Shown piece after piece: positions 52,528-60,798 of a DNA stretch of 64,000 nucleotides (its first letter is position 1; every line of letters begins with the position of its first letter). Source of the stretch: Streptomyces sp. ITFR-16 (GTDB taxonomy: Bacteria; Actinomycetota; Actinomycetes; Streptomycetales; Streptomycetaceae); assembly GCF_031844705.1 (NCBI RefSeq), contig NZ_CP134609.1, positions 6,138,001 through 6,202,000 of the forward strand. The letters are read 5' to 3'. The notes under the pieces are model-generated. The model saw only the letters and a program-made list of their open reading frames with translations, had not been told where the DNA came from and searched no databases. A program made the translations under genes and the position numbers.

Positions 52528-52836
52528 TCAGCGGGTCACCAGCACCAGGAAGGCGATCAGCACGACGGCGACGATCGGCAGCACGATCAGCCGCCCCTTG
52601 CGGAAGGACTCGTTTTCCTGCTGGGCCAGCCCCCGCCCGGCTCCGTGCGCCGAGGCCAGATGCTCCCCGGCCATGTCGATGATCCGCCGGGTCGTCAGGA
52701 GCGAGGGCGACCAGTCGCAGTGCGCACAGACGAGGAAGTCGCGGTACGGGTCGTAGCGGAAGTCCCGCTCGATGTTGACCGTGAAGACCTGCCCCTGTTC
52801 GGTAGTGGCGGTGAAGTGGCGTATCGGTGCGCCCAT
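52528..52836 (-). CDS. Small tail-anchored membrane protein
   Basis: A 102-residue protein with a single C-terminal helix (about 83-100, LIVLPIVAVVLIAFLVLV). The soluble part contains CAHCDW, a possible half metal site, and IERDFRYDPYRDFLVCAH. I know no named family. It converges with the SWIM gene 16 bp away. GGGAGAG precedes the ATG. The topology suggests an N-inside, C-terminal anchored protein. Function is unknown. Confidence 0.75.
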   Translation of the reverse strand: MGAPIRHFTATTEQGQVFTVNIERDFRYDPYRDFLVCAHCDWSPSLLTTRRIIDMAGEHLASAHGAGRGLAQQENESFRKGRLIVLPIVAVVLIAFLVLVTR

Positions 52837-52951
52837 GCTGTTCGCTCTCCCGCTGGTCGACGTCCGGTGGCCCGGAACCCGGCCGCGGCACAGTACCCGA
52901 CCGCCACGGGCCGGCCACCGGCGGGCGGCGGTTCACCTACGGGCGGCTCGG

Positions 52952-53488
52952 CTAGAAGTCGGCCCGGGTGCGCTCCTCCAGCCGCGCCACCGAGTCCTGC
53001 GCGTACGCCTTCTCGTAGGCGTCGCGGATCCGCTCGATCTGCGGATCGCGCAGCCGGGCCTCGGACGCCGGGTAGAGCAGGGTCAGTTCATAGCTCCGCT
53101 CCCGCTCGATCACCCCGTGGGAGTCCCGCCACTGCCCGCGGCCGTCCTGGATCGTCAGCCCGTTCGGGAAGCGCGGGGTGACCTCCTCGTCGATGAACGC
53201 CAGGAACTGCCGGTCGGTCACCTCCGGTCCGCCGTCCGGGCGTTCGGTGCCGAAGAGCAGCCGGGTCTCGATGTAGTCCTTCCCCCGCACGGCCGTCGTC
53301 GCCGGCCGGGGGTCCGGGGAGGAGCCGCCGCCCAGCGTGGCGTACGCGACGGGCGCGCCCGCCGCCAGGACGGCGAGCCCCGCCGTCGCGGTGACGAGCG
53401 CGGCACGGTGCCGGGGACGGCGGCGGGTGGCGGCGGAGCCGGTGGCCGCCGGGTCGTTCGCGCGGGCGGGGCGGGGGAGGCGAGGCAT
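52952..53488 (-). CDS. DUF3574 domain secreted protein
   Basis: A 178-residue protein. The basic N-terminus and hydrophobic stretch (about 28-50) form a signal peptide or anchor. The DUF3574 domain follows: DYIETRLLFGTERPDGGPEVTDRQFLAFIDEEVTPRFPNGLTI and SYELTLLYPASEARLRDPQIERIRDAYEKAY. Family members are typical secreted or anchored proteins of unknown role. GAAGGG precedes the ATG. A gap of 216 bp separates it from the C39-like gene downstream on the map. Confidence 0.88.
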   Translation of the reverse strand: MPRLPRPARANDPAATGSAATRRRPRHRAALVTATAGLAVLAAGAPVAYATLGGGSSPDPRPATTAVRGKDYIETRLLFGTERPDGGPEVTDRQFLAFIDEEVTPRFPNGLTIQDGRGQWRDSHGVIERERSYELTLLYPASEARLRDPQIERIRDAYEKAYAQDSVARLEERTRADF

Positions 53489-53704
53489 GGGGGAGGCCCT
53501 TCGTTCCAGGTGCGGGGAGCGGGCGCGGACGCGCGGGCCTCACTGTGGCAAGCGGCCCCCATCGGACGGCGGCGGAAGAGGGGCGTCGCACGGAAACCAC
53601 CCGAACGGGCGGGAGCGCACCGGCGCGCGGACGGTACCCGCAGGGCGCCAAAGACCTCCGGTGCGGGCCGTGTTGTGGCTGCCGGATCCCCGCTCCGTGA
53701 GCCG

Positions 53705-54319
53705 TCAGGCCGCGCGCAGCGACACTCCGCGCCCGGCGAAGAAGCGCTCGAACTCCGTCAGGGGAAGGCTCGCGGCCCGGGTCTGCGCGCTCGTCCCGGA
53801 CGGGTTGTGGAAGTGGACGCCCGTCCCGTCGGGCGTACGGGACGTCAGGAGCACCAGATGTCCGCCGCGTCCCGTCGCGGGCTGCTCCGGGCGGCGGATC
53901 GCGTAGTGCACCGAGGCCATGACGGACCGCCCCGCGTCCAGCAGGTCCGGGATCTCCGCCGCTTCCAGACGGCGGTGGACGGTGGCGTCGAGGCCGTGCT
54001 TCTCCCGTACGTACACGGCGAACGGGTCGTAGACCAGGCCGCGGATCTCACCGGCGGCGTCCTCGGTGTACGCGCCGTACCCCAGCGCTCCGTCGCGCAG
54101 CGCGAACAGCGAGGGGGCGTCCGCGCCGAGCGCCATGCGCAGACAGGTCATCCCGCACAGATGGCCGGCCCAGCGCGCGTACTCCGCCGGTGACGCGGCG
54201 CCCGACCGGGCCCAGCCGGGGTCGGTCGCCGGGTCGAGTCCACCCTCGACGATCGCGCCGACGAGCTCGGGCGAGGCGAACTGGGTGTGGACGGGGACCC
54301 GGCAGTCGGGGCAGCTCAC
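53705..54319 (-). CDS. C39-like papain-fold cysteine peptidase, cytosolic
   Basis: A 204-residue protein without a signal peptide. The active-site cysteine is in HLCGMTCLRMALG, the histidine in GRGGHLVLL and the Asn/Asp position in HFHNPSG, matching Peptidase_C39_2-type folds. The N-terminus carries CPDC, half of a zinc ribbon. C39 proteins usually cleave double-glycine leaders or act as peptidase-like domains in secreted proteins; no ABC exporter or bacteriocin gene lies nearby, so this is an orphan. It starts at GTG 54319 with GAAGGGAA upstream. Confidence 0.8.
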   Translation of the reverse strand: MSCPDCRVPVHTQFASPELVGAIVEGGLDPATDPGWARSGAASPAEYARWAGHLCGMTCLRMALGADAPSLFALRDGALGYGAYTEDAAGEIRGLVYDPFAVYVREKHGLDATVHRRLEAAEIPDLLDAGRSVMASVHYAIRRPEQPATGRGGHLVLLTSRTPDGTGVHFHNPSGTSAQTRAASLPLTEFERFFAGRGVSLRAA

Positions 54320-54350
54320 GGACGGGTTCCCTTCGTCGCCGGCCGGCGGC

Positions 54351-55562
54351 TCACTGCCGGTATCCGGTCAGGAAGCGGCCGATGCGGCTGATCGCGGCGT
54401 CAAGATCATCAGCGTACGGGAGGGTCAGGATGCGGAAGTGGTCGGGGCGCGGCCAGTTGAAACCGGTGCCCTGGACGACCTGGATCTTCTCCCGCAGCAG
54501 CAGGTCCAGGACGAACTTCTCGTCGTCGGCGATCGGGTGCACCTTCGGGTCGATGCGGGGGAAGGCGTAGAGCGCGCCCTTCGGCTTCACACAGGACACC
54601 CCCGGGATCTCGTTCAGCTTCTGCCAGGCGCGCTCGCGCTGCTCGTACAGCCTGCCCCCGGGCACCACCAGGTCCCGGATCGACTGCCGGCCGCCCAGCG
54701 CGGCCTGGATCGCGTACTGCGCGGGGGCGTTGGGGCACAGCCGCATGGAGGCGAGCATGGTCAGCCCCTCCAGATAGCTGCGGGCGTGCTGCTTCGGACC
54801 CGACACCACCATCCAGCCCGAGCGGAACCCGGCCACCCGGTACGTCTTGGACAGGCCGCTGAAGGTGAGGCAGACCAGGTCGGGGGCGAGGACGCAGACG
54901 GGGTGGTGCTCGGCGTCGTCGTACAGGATCTGGTCGTAGATCTCGTCGGCGAACACCATCAGGCCGTGCCGGCGGGCCAGGTCGAGGATGCCCTCCAGCA
55001 CCTCGCGCGGATAGACAGCGCCGGTCGGGTTGTTCGGGTTGATGATCACGACGGCCCGGGTGCGGTCGGTGATCTTCGCGGCCATGTCGGCGAGATCGGG
55101 GTTCCAGTCCGAGGCCTCGTCGCAGGTGTAGTGCACGGCCTTTCCGCCGGCCAGCGTCGTCACCGCGGTCCACAGCGGATAGTCCGGGGACGGGATCAGT
55201 ACCTCGTCACCGTCCTCCAGCAGGCCCTGGACGGCCATGGAGATCAGCTCCGAGACGCCGTTGCCCAGGAAGATGTCGTCCACGCCGACCTCGGTGAGCC
55301 CCATGGCCTGGTAGCGCTGCGCCACGGCCCGGCGGGCGGACAGGATGCCGCGCGAGTCGGTGTAGCCGTGGGCCTGCGGAAGCATCCGGATCATGTCCTG
55401 GACGATCTCCTCCGGCGCCTCGAAACCGAACAGCGCCGGATTGCCCGTGTTGAGCCGGAGCACGCTGTGGCCCGCCTCCTCCAGGGCGTTGGCGTGCTCG
55501 ATGACCGGGCCCCGGATCTCGTAACAGACCTCGTTGAGCTTGCTGGACTGGCGGAATTCCAT
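54351..55562 (-). CDS. Pyridoxal-phosphate aminotransferase, AlaA-type
   Basis: A fold-type I aminotransferase of 403 residues, similar to E. coli AlaA (glutamate-pyruvate transaminase). Hallmarks are NTGNPALFGF, YTDSRGIL, FLGNGVSELI, VIINPNNPTGAVY and the cofactor lysine in TFSGLSKTYRVAGFRSGWM. The C-terminal region is GTGFNWPRPDHFRILTLPY. GGGGAGG is a strong ribosome site before ATG 55562. The gene is divergent from the HxlR regulator across a 85-bp region with tandem operators, so it may be controlled by it. Confidence 0.94.
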   Translation of the reverse strand: MEFRQSSKLNEVCYEIRGPVIEHANALEEAGHSVLRLNTGNPALFGFEAPEEIVQDMIRMLPQAHGYTDSRGILSARRAVAQRYQAMGLTEVGVDDIFLGNGVSELISMAVQGLLEDGDEVLIPSPDYPLWTAVTTLAGGKAVHYTCDEASDWNPDLADMAAKITDRTRAVVIINPNNPTGAVYPREVLEGILDLARRHGLMVFADEIYDQILYDDAEHHPVCVLAPDLVCLTFSGLSKTYRVAGFRSGWMVVSGPKQHARSYLEGLTMLASMRLCPNAPAQYAIQAALGGRQSIRDLVVPGGRLYEQRERAWQKLNEIPGVSCVKPKGALYAFPRIDPKVHPIADDEKFVLDLLLREKIQVVQGTGFNWPRPDHFRILTLPYADDLDAAISRIGRFLTGYRQ

Positions 55563-55590
55563 GCGGTGCCTCCCCGACCCGGTTGTGGTA

Positions 55591-55626
55591 CTTGGTTTTA
55601 CCAAGCTTGAGCTTGGAAAGTCCAAC
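55591..55626. promoter_or_regulatory. Tandem CTTGG-N5-CCAAG operators over the HxlR promoter
   Basis: Two inverted repeats, CTTGG-TTTTA-CCAAG (55591-55605) and CTTGG-AAAGT-CCAAC (55612-55626), start 21 bp apart, so they lie on the same helix face. CCAAGCTTGAGCTTGG (55601-55616) joins them. The second overlaps a -35 box TTGGAA (55613-55618) with a -10 TAGACT (55635-55640). Confidence 0.75.
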
Positions 55627-55647
55627 AACATGTCTAGACTGCGTCGC

Positions 55648-56325
55648 ATGCCACGTCAGCCACAGCCAGCGACCCGCCCGGCCCGCCGCCGGAGTTACGA
55701 CCAGTTCTGCGCCGGCGCCCGCGCCCTGGACGCCGTCGGTGACCGGTGGACGCTGCTGATCGTCCGTGAACTGCTGGCCGGCCCCCGCCGCTACACGGAT
55801 CTGCACGCCGACCTGCCGGGGGTCAGCACGGACGTCCTGGCGTCCCGGCTCAAGGACATGGAGCAGGGCGGCCTGGTCACCCGCCGCAGGCTGCCCCCGC
55901 CCGCCGCCGCCTCCGTCTACGAACTCACCGGCCGGGGGCACGGCTTGCTGCCCGTCCTCACCGCGCTCGCCGCATGGGGCGCGCCCGCCCTGGAGGAGCG
56001 CCGGCCCACGGACGCGGTCCGGGCGCACTGGTTCGCTCTCCCGCTGCTGCGCGCCCTGGACGGGGCCGGGGGGCCGACGGTCGCCGGGGTGGTGGATGTC
56101 CGCCTGGACGAGGGCGAGTTCCATGTGCGTACGGGCGGGGTGGCCGCCGGTGAACCCGTGTACGGGGACGGCCCCGCACCGCGCGCCGACGCGGGCATCG
56201 CACTCGACGCGGAGCTCTGTCTCGCCCTGGGGCGGGGTGATCTGACCTTCGCGCAGGCGGTGAAGGACGGCCGGATCGAGGTCTTCGGCGACGGCCCGCT
56301 GGCGGCCGATCTGCGCGGCGAGTGA
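55648..56325 (+). CDS. HxlR family transcriptional regulator
   Basis: A 225-residue winged-helix regulator. The HxlR core is ARALDAVGDRWTLLIVRELLAGPRRYTDLHADLPGVSTDVLASRLKDMEQGGLVTRRR at about residues 25-82. A C-terminal extension with an SCP2-like or ligand-binding character follows. I chose ATG 55648 because it lies 7 nt after the -10 TAGACT, the expected transcription start, so the mRNA would be leaderless. ATG 55630 is in frame but would fall within the promoter. Many HxlR proteins sense reactive electrophiles. Tandem operators just upstream suggest autorepression and control of the divergent aminotransferase. Confidence 0.9.
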   Translation: MPRQPQPATRPARRRSYDQFCAGARALDAVGDRWTLLIVRELLAGPRRYTDLHADLPGVSTDVLASRLKDMEQGGLVTRRRLPPPAAASVYELTGRGHGLLPVLTALAAWGAPALEERRPTDAVRAHWFALPLLRALDGAGGPTVAGVVDVRLDEGEFHVRTGGVAAGEPVYGDGPAPRADAGIALDAELCLALGRGDLTFAQAVKDGRIEVFGDGPLAADLRGE

Positions 56326-56450
56326 CCCGGGCGCGGAGGGGTCCGGCGGCGGCGCGGGTCGCGGTGCCGGTGGCGTGATTCGTACGGGCAACTTCTGGGT
56401 AGCGTCCGGGCATTTGGGATGTCCGGGACACCGATGGCGAGGAGTTGCCC

Positions 56451-56981
56451 GTGGGATTCGGCAGACAGCAGGAGCGACTGGAACGGCAGGAACGGCGCGG
56501 TACGGTGCGCCCGGGACACCGGGGGCGGCTGGGCAAGGCGCTGGTGATCGGAGGCTGTGTGGCGGCGCTCGGCTTCGTACCGTCGGCGGCCGTCGCCACC
56601 CCGGGCAGCGGGGTGAGCGGCACCGTCGTCGCGGTGGGCACCTCGGTGGGCAAGCTGAAGGTGAAGGCCCCCAAGGGCCGCGCCGACGTCACCTTCCGGA
56701 AGATCACCATCGAGCCGGGCGGCTCCACCGGCTGGCACACCCACCGCGGCCAGCTGATCGCCGTCGTCAAGGCCGGGACGCTGACCCGCACGCTGGACGA
56801 CTGCACGGTCGAGGTGTCACCCGCCGGCACGTCCTTCATCGAGCCGTCGGGGAAGAAGCACCGCCACATCGGACGCAATCTGGGCACCGAGCCCGTCGTC
56901 CTCTGGGTGACCTATCTGCTTCCGAAGGGCAGCGAACTCTCCGAGGACGCCGACGCGGTGGACTGCGGCAAGAAGAAGTGA
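56451..56981 (+). CDS. Secreted cupin-domain protein
   Basis: A 176-residue protein. The signal region covers about residues 1-48 (ALVIGGCVAALGFVPSAAVA). The cupin barrel contains the metal motif WHTHRGQLIAVVKAGTL (about 92-108) and the second histidine region EPSGKKHRHIG. Most such small cupins bind a metal; the reaction is unknown. GAGGAG precedes GTG 56451 at about 8 nt. The Lys-rich C-terminus has one more cysteine (DCGKKK) that could pair with the cysteine in DDCTVEV. Confidence 0.87.
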   Translation: MGFGRQQERLERQERRGTVRPGHRGRLGKALVIGGCVAALGFVPSAAVATPGSGVSGTVVAVGTSVGKLKVKAPKGRADVTFRKITIEPGGSTGWHTHRGQLIAVVKAGTLTRTLDDCTVEVSPAGTSFIEPSGKKHRHIGRNLGTEPVVLWVTYLLPKGSELSEDADAVDCGKKK

Positions 56982-57035
56982 CGCGCGGCCCGCGCCCCGG
57001 CACCCGGCGGCCACCGACCTGCCGGGCGCCGGCCG

Positions 57036-57401
57036 TCAGCGGGCGAGCGTCTCCCCGTACGCGCCCAGACCGGCGCTCACCAGATTGTCGCGGAAGGTCA
57101 GCACCTCGTACACCCGGCCGCCGATCTGGTTGCGGTAGTCGATCACCACGGTGTCGACGCCGGCCCGCACGTCCATCACCTCGAAGGCGAGATCGGGGAT
57201 GAGTTCGAGCCCGCGCGCCCAGTACGCGCGGAGCGCGTCCTTGCCGTGCACGGTGCCGGAGGCATCGCCGGTGAACCGGGCGATCATGGGCGAGCTGAAC
57301 GTCACGTCGTCGTGATAATGCGTCAGGATGCGTTCGAGATCGTGGGAGTTCCAGTCGTCCTGCCACCGCGCGGCGAACGAACGGGCGAATGCGAGATCCA
57401 T
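57036..57401 (-). CDS. Nuclear transport factor 2 / SnoaL-like protein
   Basis: A 121-residue alpha+beta barrel protein of the NTF2/SnoaL family. The pattern is RWQDDWNSHDLERILTHYHDDVTFSSPM, followed by GTVHGKDALRAYWARGLELIPDLAFEVMDV. The fold is used by isomerases, cyclases and carriers, so no reaction can be assigned. ATG 57401 and GTG 57407 are both possible starts; neither has a strong ribosome site. It is divergent from the nucleotidyltransferase gene by 54 bp. Confidence 0.85.
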   Translation of the reverse strand: MDLAFARSFAARWQDDWNSHDLERILTHYHDDVTFSSPMIARFTGDASGTVHGKDALRAYWARGLELIPDLAFEVMDVRAGVDTVVIDYRNQIGGRVYEVLTFRDNLVSAGLGAYGETLAR

Positions 57402-57454
57402 GGGCACGACCGTAGACCGTCACCGGCAAAGCGGACGAGGGGGGTGGTGGACGC

Positions 57455-58105
57455 GTGAGCGGGGAGCTCGACCCGGCGCGCCGCGCCGCGCTGGCCAGGG
57501 AGGTCCTGACCGCGCTCACCGCCCACTGCCCCGGCTCGCACGCGGAGCTGCGGGGCTCGCTCGCCCGGGGGACGGCCGACGCGTACAGCGACATCGATGT
57601 GGTGTGGACCGTTCCGGACGACCGCTTCGAGCCGTGCGTGGCCGCCGCCGGCGATGTGCTGGGTACGGTCCGGGGCGTCGGCTCGCTGCGGACGGACCCC
57701 GATCTGCGGCACTCCCGCGCACGGCGGCTGCTCTTCGTCGCCTTCGACGGCGTTCCGCTCTTCTGGCGCCTCGACCTGGAGATCACCGCGCGCTCCGCCG
57801 CAGGCAGCCCCGCCCCCGCGCCGGCCGGTCCGCCGGAACCCGGCCCCGACTGGTCGAGGCCCGCCAGCGCCCTCGCCAACGCGGTCGCCGCGGTCAAGGC
57901 CGTGCTGCGCGGACAGCCGGAGACGGCCCGGGGCCTGCTGGAGCGCGGCTTCGCCCGCGTCGGGGCCGAGCACCCCGTCACCGGGAACTGGGCCGAGGAC
58001 ATCACCGGCCTCGCCGACGCGGCGGCGGCGCGCGAGGCGGCGCACGGCCCGCTCGCCGAACGCGTACGCCGCCTGGTCGAGGACCACCGGACTGACTTCC
58101 CCTGA
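57455..58105 (+). CDS. Nucleotidyltransferase-fold protein
   Basis: A 216-residue protein with a minimal nucleotidyltransferase core: LRGSLARGTADAYSDIDVVW, i.e. the GS-x(9)-DxD motif (residues about 32-48), followed by the third acidic position in LFWRLDLEI. The rest is a helical C-terminal region. Relatives include aminoglycoside adenylyltransferase-type and antitoxin-type enzymes; no toxin partner lies beside it. The GTG start is immediately downstream of the divergent NTF2-like gene. Substrate unknown. Confidence 0.85.
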   Translation: MSGELDPARRAALAREVLTALTAHCPGSHAELRGSLARGTADAYSDIDVVWTVPDDRFEPCVAAAGDVLGTVRGVGSLRTDPDLRHSRARRLLFVAFDGVPLFWRLDLEITARSAAGSPAPAPAGPPEPGPDWSRPASALANAVAAVKAVLRGQPETARGLLERGFARVGAEHPVTGNWAEDITGLADAAAAREAAHGPLAERVRRLVEDHRTDFP

Positions 58106-58149
58106 CGGCCGCCGCCGGCACGGGCCGCGGAGAAGGCCATGATGGAGCG

Positions 58150-58833
58150 GTGCGATTCGAAGCGATCACCTGGGAACGGCTGGCGGACGCGCTGGCCGCG
58201 CACGCCGACGCGCTGAAGCCCGCCGGCGGCGGGCCCTGGCTCAAGATCGCCGTCGACGGCGCCCCCGCCGCCCGTACCGGCGAGCTGGCCGAGTCCGTGG
58301 CCCAGCGGCTGATGGTGCGCGGCCGGGCGGTGCTGACCGTGTCCGCGGCGGGCTTTCTGCGGCCGGCCAGTCTGCGGTACGAGTACGGCAAGCGGGACCC
58401 CGACTCGTACTACGGCAGCTGGTTCGACACCGGGGCGCTGTGGCGCGAGGTGTTCGGCCCGCTGGAGCCGGGCGGCAGCGGGCGGGTGCTGCCCGATCTG
58501 TGGGACCCGGAGACGGACCGTGCCACGCGGAGCGCCTACCGGACGCTGCCGGAGGGCGGGGTGCTGCTCCTGCACGGGCCGCTGCTGCTGGGGCACTGGT
58601 TCCCCTTCGACCTGAGCGTCCATCTGAGGCTGTCGCCCGGCGCGCTGAGGCGGCGCACGGAGGAGGACGAGCAGTGGACCCTGCCGGCCTTCGCGCGGTA
58701 CGAGGACGAGGTGGCGCCCGCCGGGAGCGCGGACGCGGTGGTGCGCGCCGACGACCCGCGCCACCCGGCCTGGACCGGCCTGAGGCAGGAGAACCGGGGC
58801 CTGTCCGGCGGACCGGGGCCGGACAGGCCCTAG
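58150..58833 (+). CDS. Uridine kinase-like protein lacking a P-loop
   Basis: A 227-residue relative of uridine kinases from Streptomyces. The position of the ATP-binding loop reads IAVDGAPAARTGELAESVA, with no GKS/GKT, so nucleotide binding and kinase activity are doubtful. Later segments (KRDPDSYYGSWFDTGALWREVFGPL and VLLLHGPLLLGHWFPFDLSVHLRLSPGALRRRT) match the family's substrate and lid regions. It starts at GTG 58150, 44 bp after the nucleotidyltransferase gene. It may be a regulatory or structural pseudo-kinase. Confidence 0.85.
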   Translation: MRFEAITWERLADALAAHADALKPAGGGPWLKIAVDGAPAARTGELAESVAQRLMVRGRAVLTVSAAGFLRPASLRYEYGKRDPDSYYGSWFDTGALWREVFGPLEPGGSGRVLPDLWDPETDRATRSAYRTLPEGGVLLLHGPLLLGHWFPFDLSVHLRLSPGALRRRTEEDEQWTLPAFARYEDEVAPAGSADAVVRADDPRHPAWTGLRQENRGLSGGPGPDRP

Positions 58834-58888
58834 GGCCCGGGTGCGTCGTCACCCCCGGGCGCGTGGTCACCCGCCCCGGGGCGTCCCG

Positions 58889-59791
58889 TCACTCGCCGGG
58901 CAGCGGCGGCCTTCCGCCCACCGCCGTGACGGCCCGCGCCCCCGCGCGGCACCCCGCCGCCACGGCAGCCGCGTCGTCGGCGCCCGCGAGCCGGGCCGCG
59001 AGGAAGGCCCCGGTGAAGGCGTCACCGGCGCCGGTGGAGTCCACGGCGGCCGCGACCGGCTCGGCCGGGACGCGATGGCGCACCGTACCGGCGGTGGCCA
59101 GCAGCGCGCCGCCCCCGCCCAGGGTGACGACGACCTGACGGACCAGCAGGCTCAGCTTGGCCGCCGCGTCGGCGGGGTCGGGGAGACCGGTGAGCACCCG
59201 GGCCTCGTCCGCGTTGGGCAGCAGCAGGTCCGTGCCCTCGACCAGGTCCAGGAACCGGCCGACGCCGAGTTCCGAGAGGAATCCTGCCGAGGCCGGGTCG
59301 ACGCTCACCGGGATGTTCCGCCGCCCGGCCTCCCGCAGGGCCAGCAGGGCGGTGGCGCGGCTCGTCTCGGCGAACAGCAGATAGCCGGAGAGATGGAGGC
59401 GGCCGACGCCGTCGAGCAGGGAGGGCGACCAGTCGCCGGGGGAGAGGCGCAGCACCGCCCCGCTGTCGGTGAGGAAGGTGCGCTCGGCGGCGGAGTCGAC
59501 CAGGGCGACGACGGTGCCGGTCGGGGCCGCGTCGTCCACAGCCAGCAGCGCGCGCACCCCGGCGCGGTGCAGCAGGTCGCGGTGCCAGCCCGCCGAGTCG
59601 GCGCCGACGCGGGCCACCAGCCGCACGTCCCGGCAGCCCGAAAGCGCCGCCCAGCAGGCCGCATTGGCCCCGGCGCCGCCCGCCAGGGTCCGGATCCGGG
59701 CCGGGGTGTCCGTGCCGTGGACCAGCCCCGCCCCGTGCCGGGCCACGATGTCGGTGACGACCTCCCCGACGACGAGAAGGGCGCCGGTCAC
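58889..59791 (-). CDS. psuK: PfkB-family carbohydrate kinase, probable pseudouridine kinase
   Basis: A 300-residue ribokinase-family enzyme. LAGGAGANAACWAALSG near residue 38 is the N-terminal PfkB signature. VDSTGAGDAFTGAFLAARLAG near residue 253 holds the catalytic aspartate and anion hole. Its GTG overlaps the psuG stop (GTGA), so it is coupled to the glycosidase. In pseudouridine breakdown the kinase makes pseudouridine 5'-phosphate, which PsuG cleaves. That context gives the assignment; the sequence alone would only say sugar/nucleoside kinase. Confidence 0.9.
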   Translation of the reverse strand: MTGALLVVGEVVTDIVARHGAGLVHGTDTPARIRTLAGGAGANAACWAALSGCRDVRLVARVGADSAGWHRDLLHRAGVRALLAVDDAAPTGTVVALVDSAAERTFLTDSGAVLRLSPGDWSPSLLDGVGRLHLSGYLLFAETSRATALLALREAGRRNIPVSVDPASAGFLSELGVGRFLDLVEGTDLLLPNADEARVLTGLPDPADAAAKLSLLVRQVVVTLGGGGALLATAGTVRHRVPAEPVAAAVDSTGAGDAFTGAFLAARLAGADDAAAVAAGCRAGARAVTAVGGRPPLPGE

Positions 59792-60729
59792 CGTGCCGTC
59801 CAGGCGGTGGCGATCCGCGCCGCGAGCGCCACATTGCCCCGGACGGCCGCGAGATTGGCCTCCAGCGATGCGCCCTCGGTCCGCCGCATCAGCTGATCGA
59901 GGAGAAACGGCGTGACGGCCTGCCCCACGATGCCGCGCTCCCGGCACGCGTCCAGCGCCTCGGCCAGCACCCGGTCGTGCAGCTCCGGGTCCAACTGCTC
60001 CTCCCGGGGCACGGGGTTGGCGACGATCAGCGCCGCGTCCGGGCCGCCGAGCGCGTCCTGCGCCCGCATCACCTCCGCGACCTCCTCGGGCGAGCGCACC
60101 GTCCAGTCGACCGGCTCGCCCGAACTGCTCAGGTAGAAGCCGGGGAACCGGTCCGTGCCGTAGCCGAGCACCCCGACCCCGAGCGTCTCCAGGCGCTGCA
60201 AGGTGGCCGGGACGTCCAGGATCGACTTCACGCCCGCGCAGACCACGGTGATCCCCGTCCGCGCCAGCAGCCGCAGGTCGGCGGACTCGTCCTGGGTCTC
60301 GGTCCAGCCCCGGTGGACCCCGCCGAGCCCGCCGGTCGCGAAGATCCGCAGCCCCGCGCGGGCCGCCAGGAACGCGGTCGCGGACACGGTCGTCGCCCCG
60401 CTCGCCCCGGCCGCCAGCGCCGGGGCGAGGTCCCGGTGCCCCAGCTTGCGCATCGCCGGATCCCCGGCGACCCGCTCCACCTGGGCCTTGTCCAGGCCGA
60501 CCCGGGCCAGGCCGTCCAGCACGGCGACGGTGGCGGGCACGGCCCCGGCGGACCGCACCAGCCCCTCCAGCTCCTCGGCGACCCGCAGATTGCGGGGGCG
60601 GGGCAGGCCATGGGCGATGATCGTCGACTCCAGGGCGACGACGGGCCGGTCCTCGGCGAGGGCGGCCCGGACCTCGGCGGAGAGAACGGGGGCGTAGGGG
60701 GTGGCGCCGAGCGGCGCAGTCAGTGACAT
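59788..60729 (-). CDS. psuG: Pseudouridine-5'-phosphate glycosidase
   Basis: A 313-residue enzyme that cleaves pseudouridine 5'-phosphate to uracil and ribose 5-phosphate. Family landmarks are VVALESTIIAHGLPRPRNL, ATVAVLDGLARVG, KLGHRDLAPALAAGASGATTVSAT, FATGGLGGVHRG, DESADLRLLARTGITVVCAGVKSILDVPATLQRLETLGV and the late VANPVPREEQLD. The length matches E. coli PsuG. ATG 60729 is chosen; GTG 60735 lies in frame just upstream. It is first in the psuG-psuK operon and divergent from a methyltransferase gene. Confidence 0.96.
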   Translation of the reverse strand: MSLTAPLGATPYAPVLSAEVRAALAEDRPVVALESTIIAHGLPRPRNLRVAEELEGLVRSAGAVPATVAVLDGLARVGLDKAQVERVAGDPAMRKLGHRDLAPALAAGASGATTVSATAFLAARAGLRIFATGGLGGVHRGWTETQDESADLRLLARTGITVVCAGVKSILDVPATLQRLETLGVGVLGYGTDRFPGFYLSSSGEPVDWTVRSPEEVAEVMRAQDALGGPDAALIVANPVPREEQLDPELHDRVLAEALDACRERGIVGQAVTPFLLDQLMRRTEGASLEANLAAVRGNVALAARIATAWTAR

Positions 60730-60798
60730 GTCCACATCCCTGTCGCGCGTGCCCCGGACTCAAACGTGCCGCGCCCGCCCCGGCGTTAGGGTCGGGCC

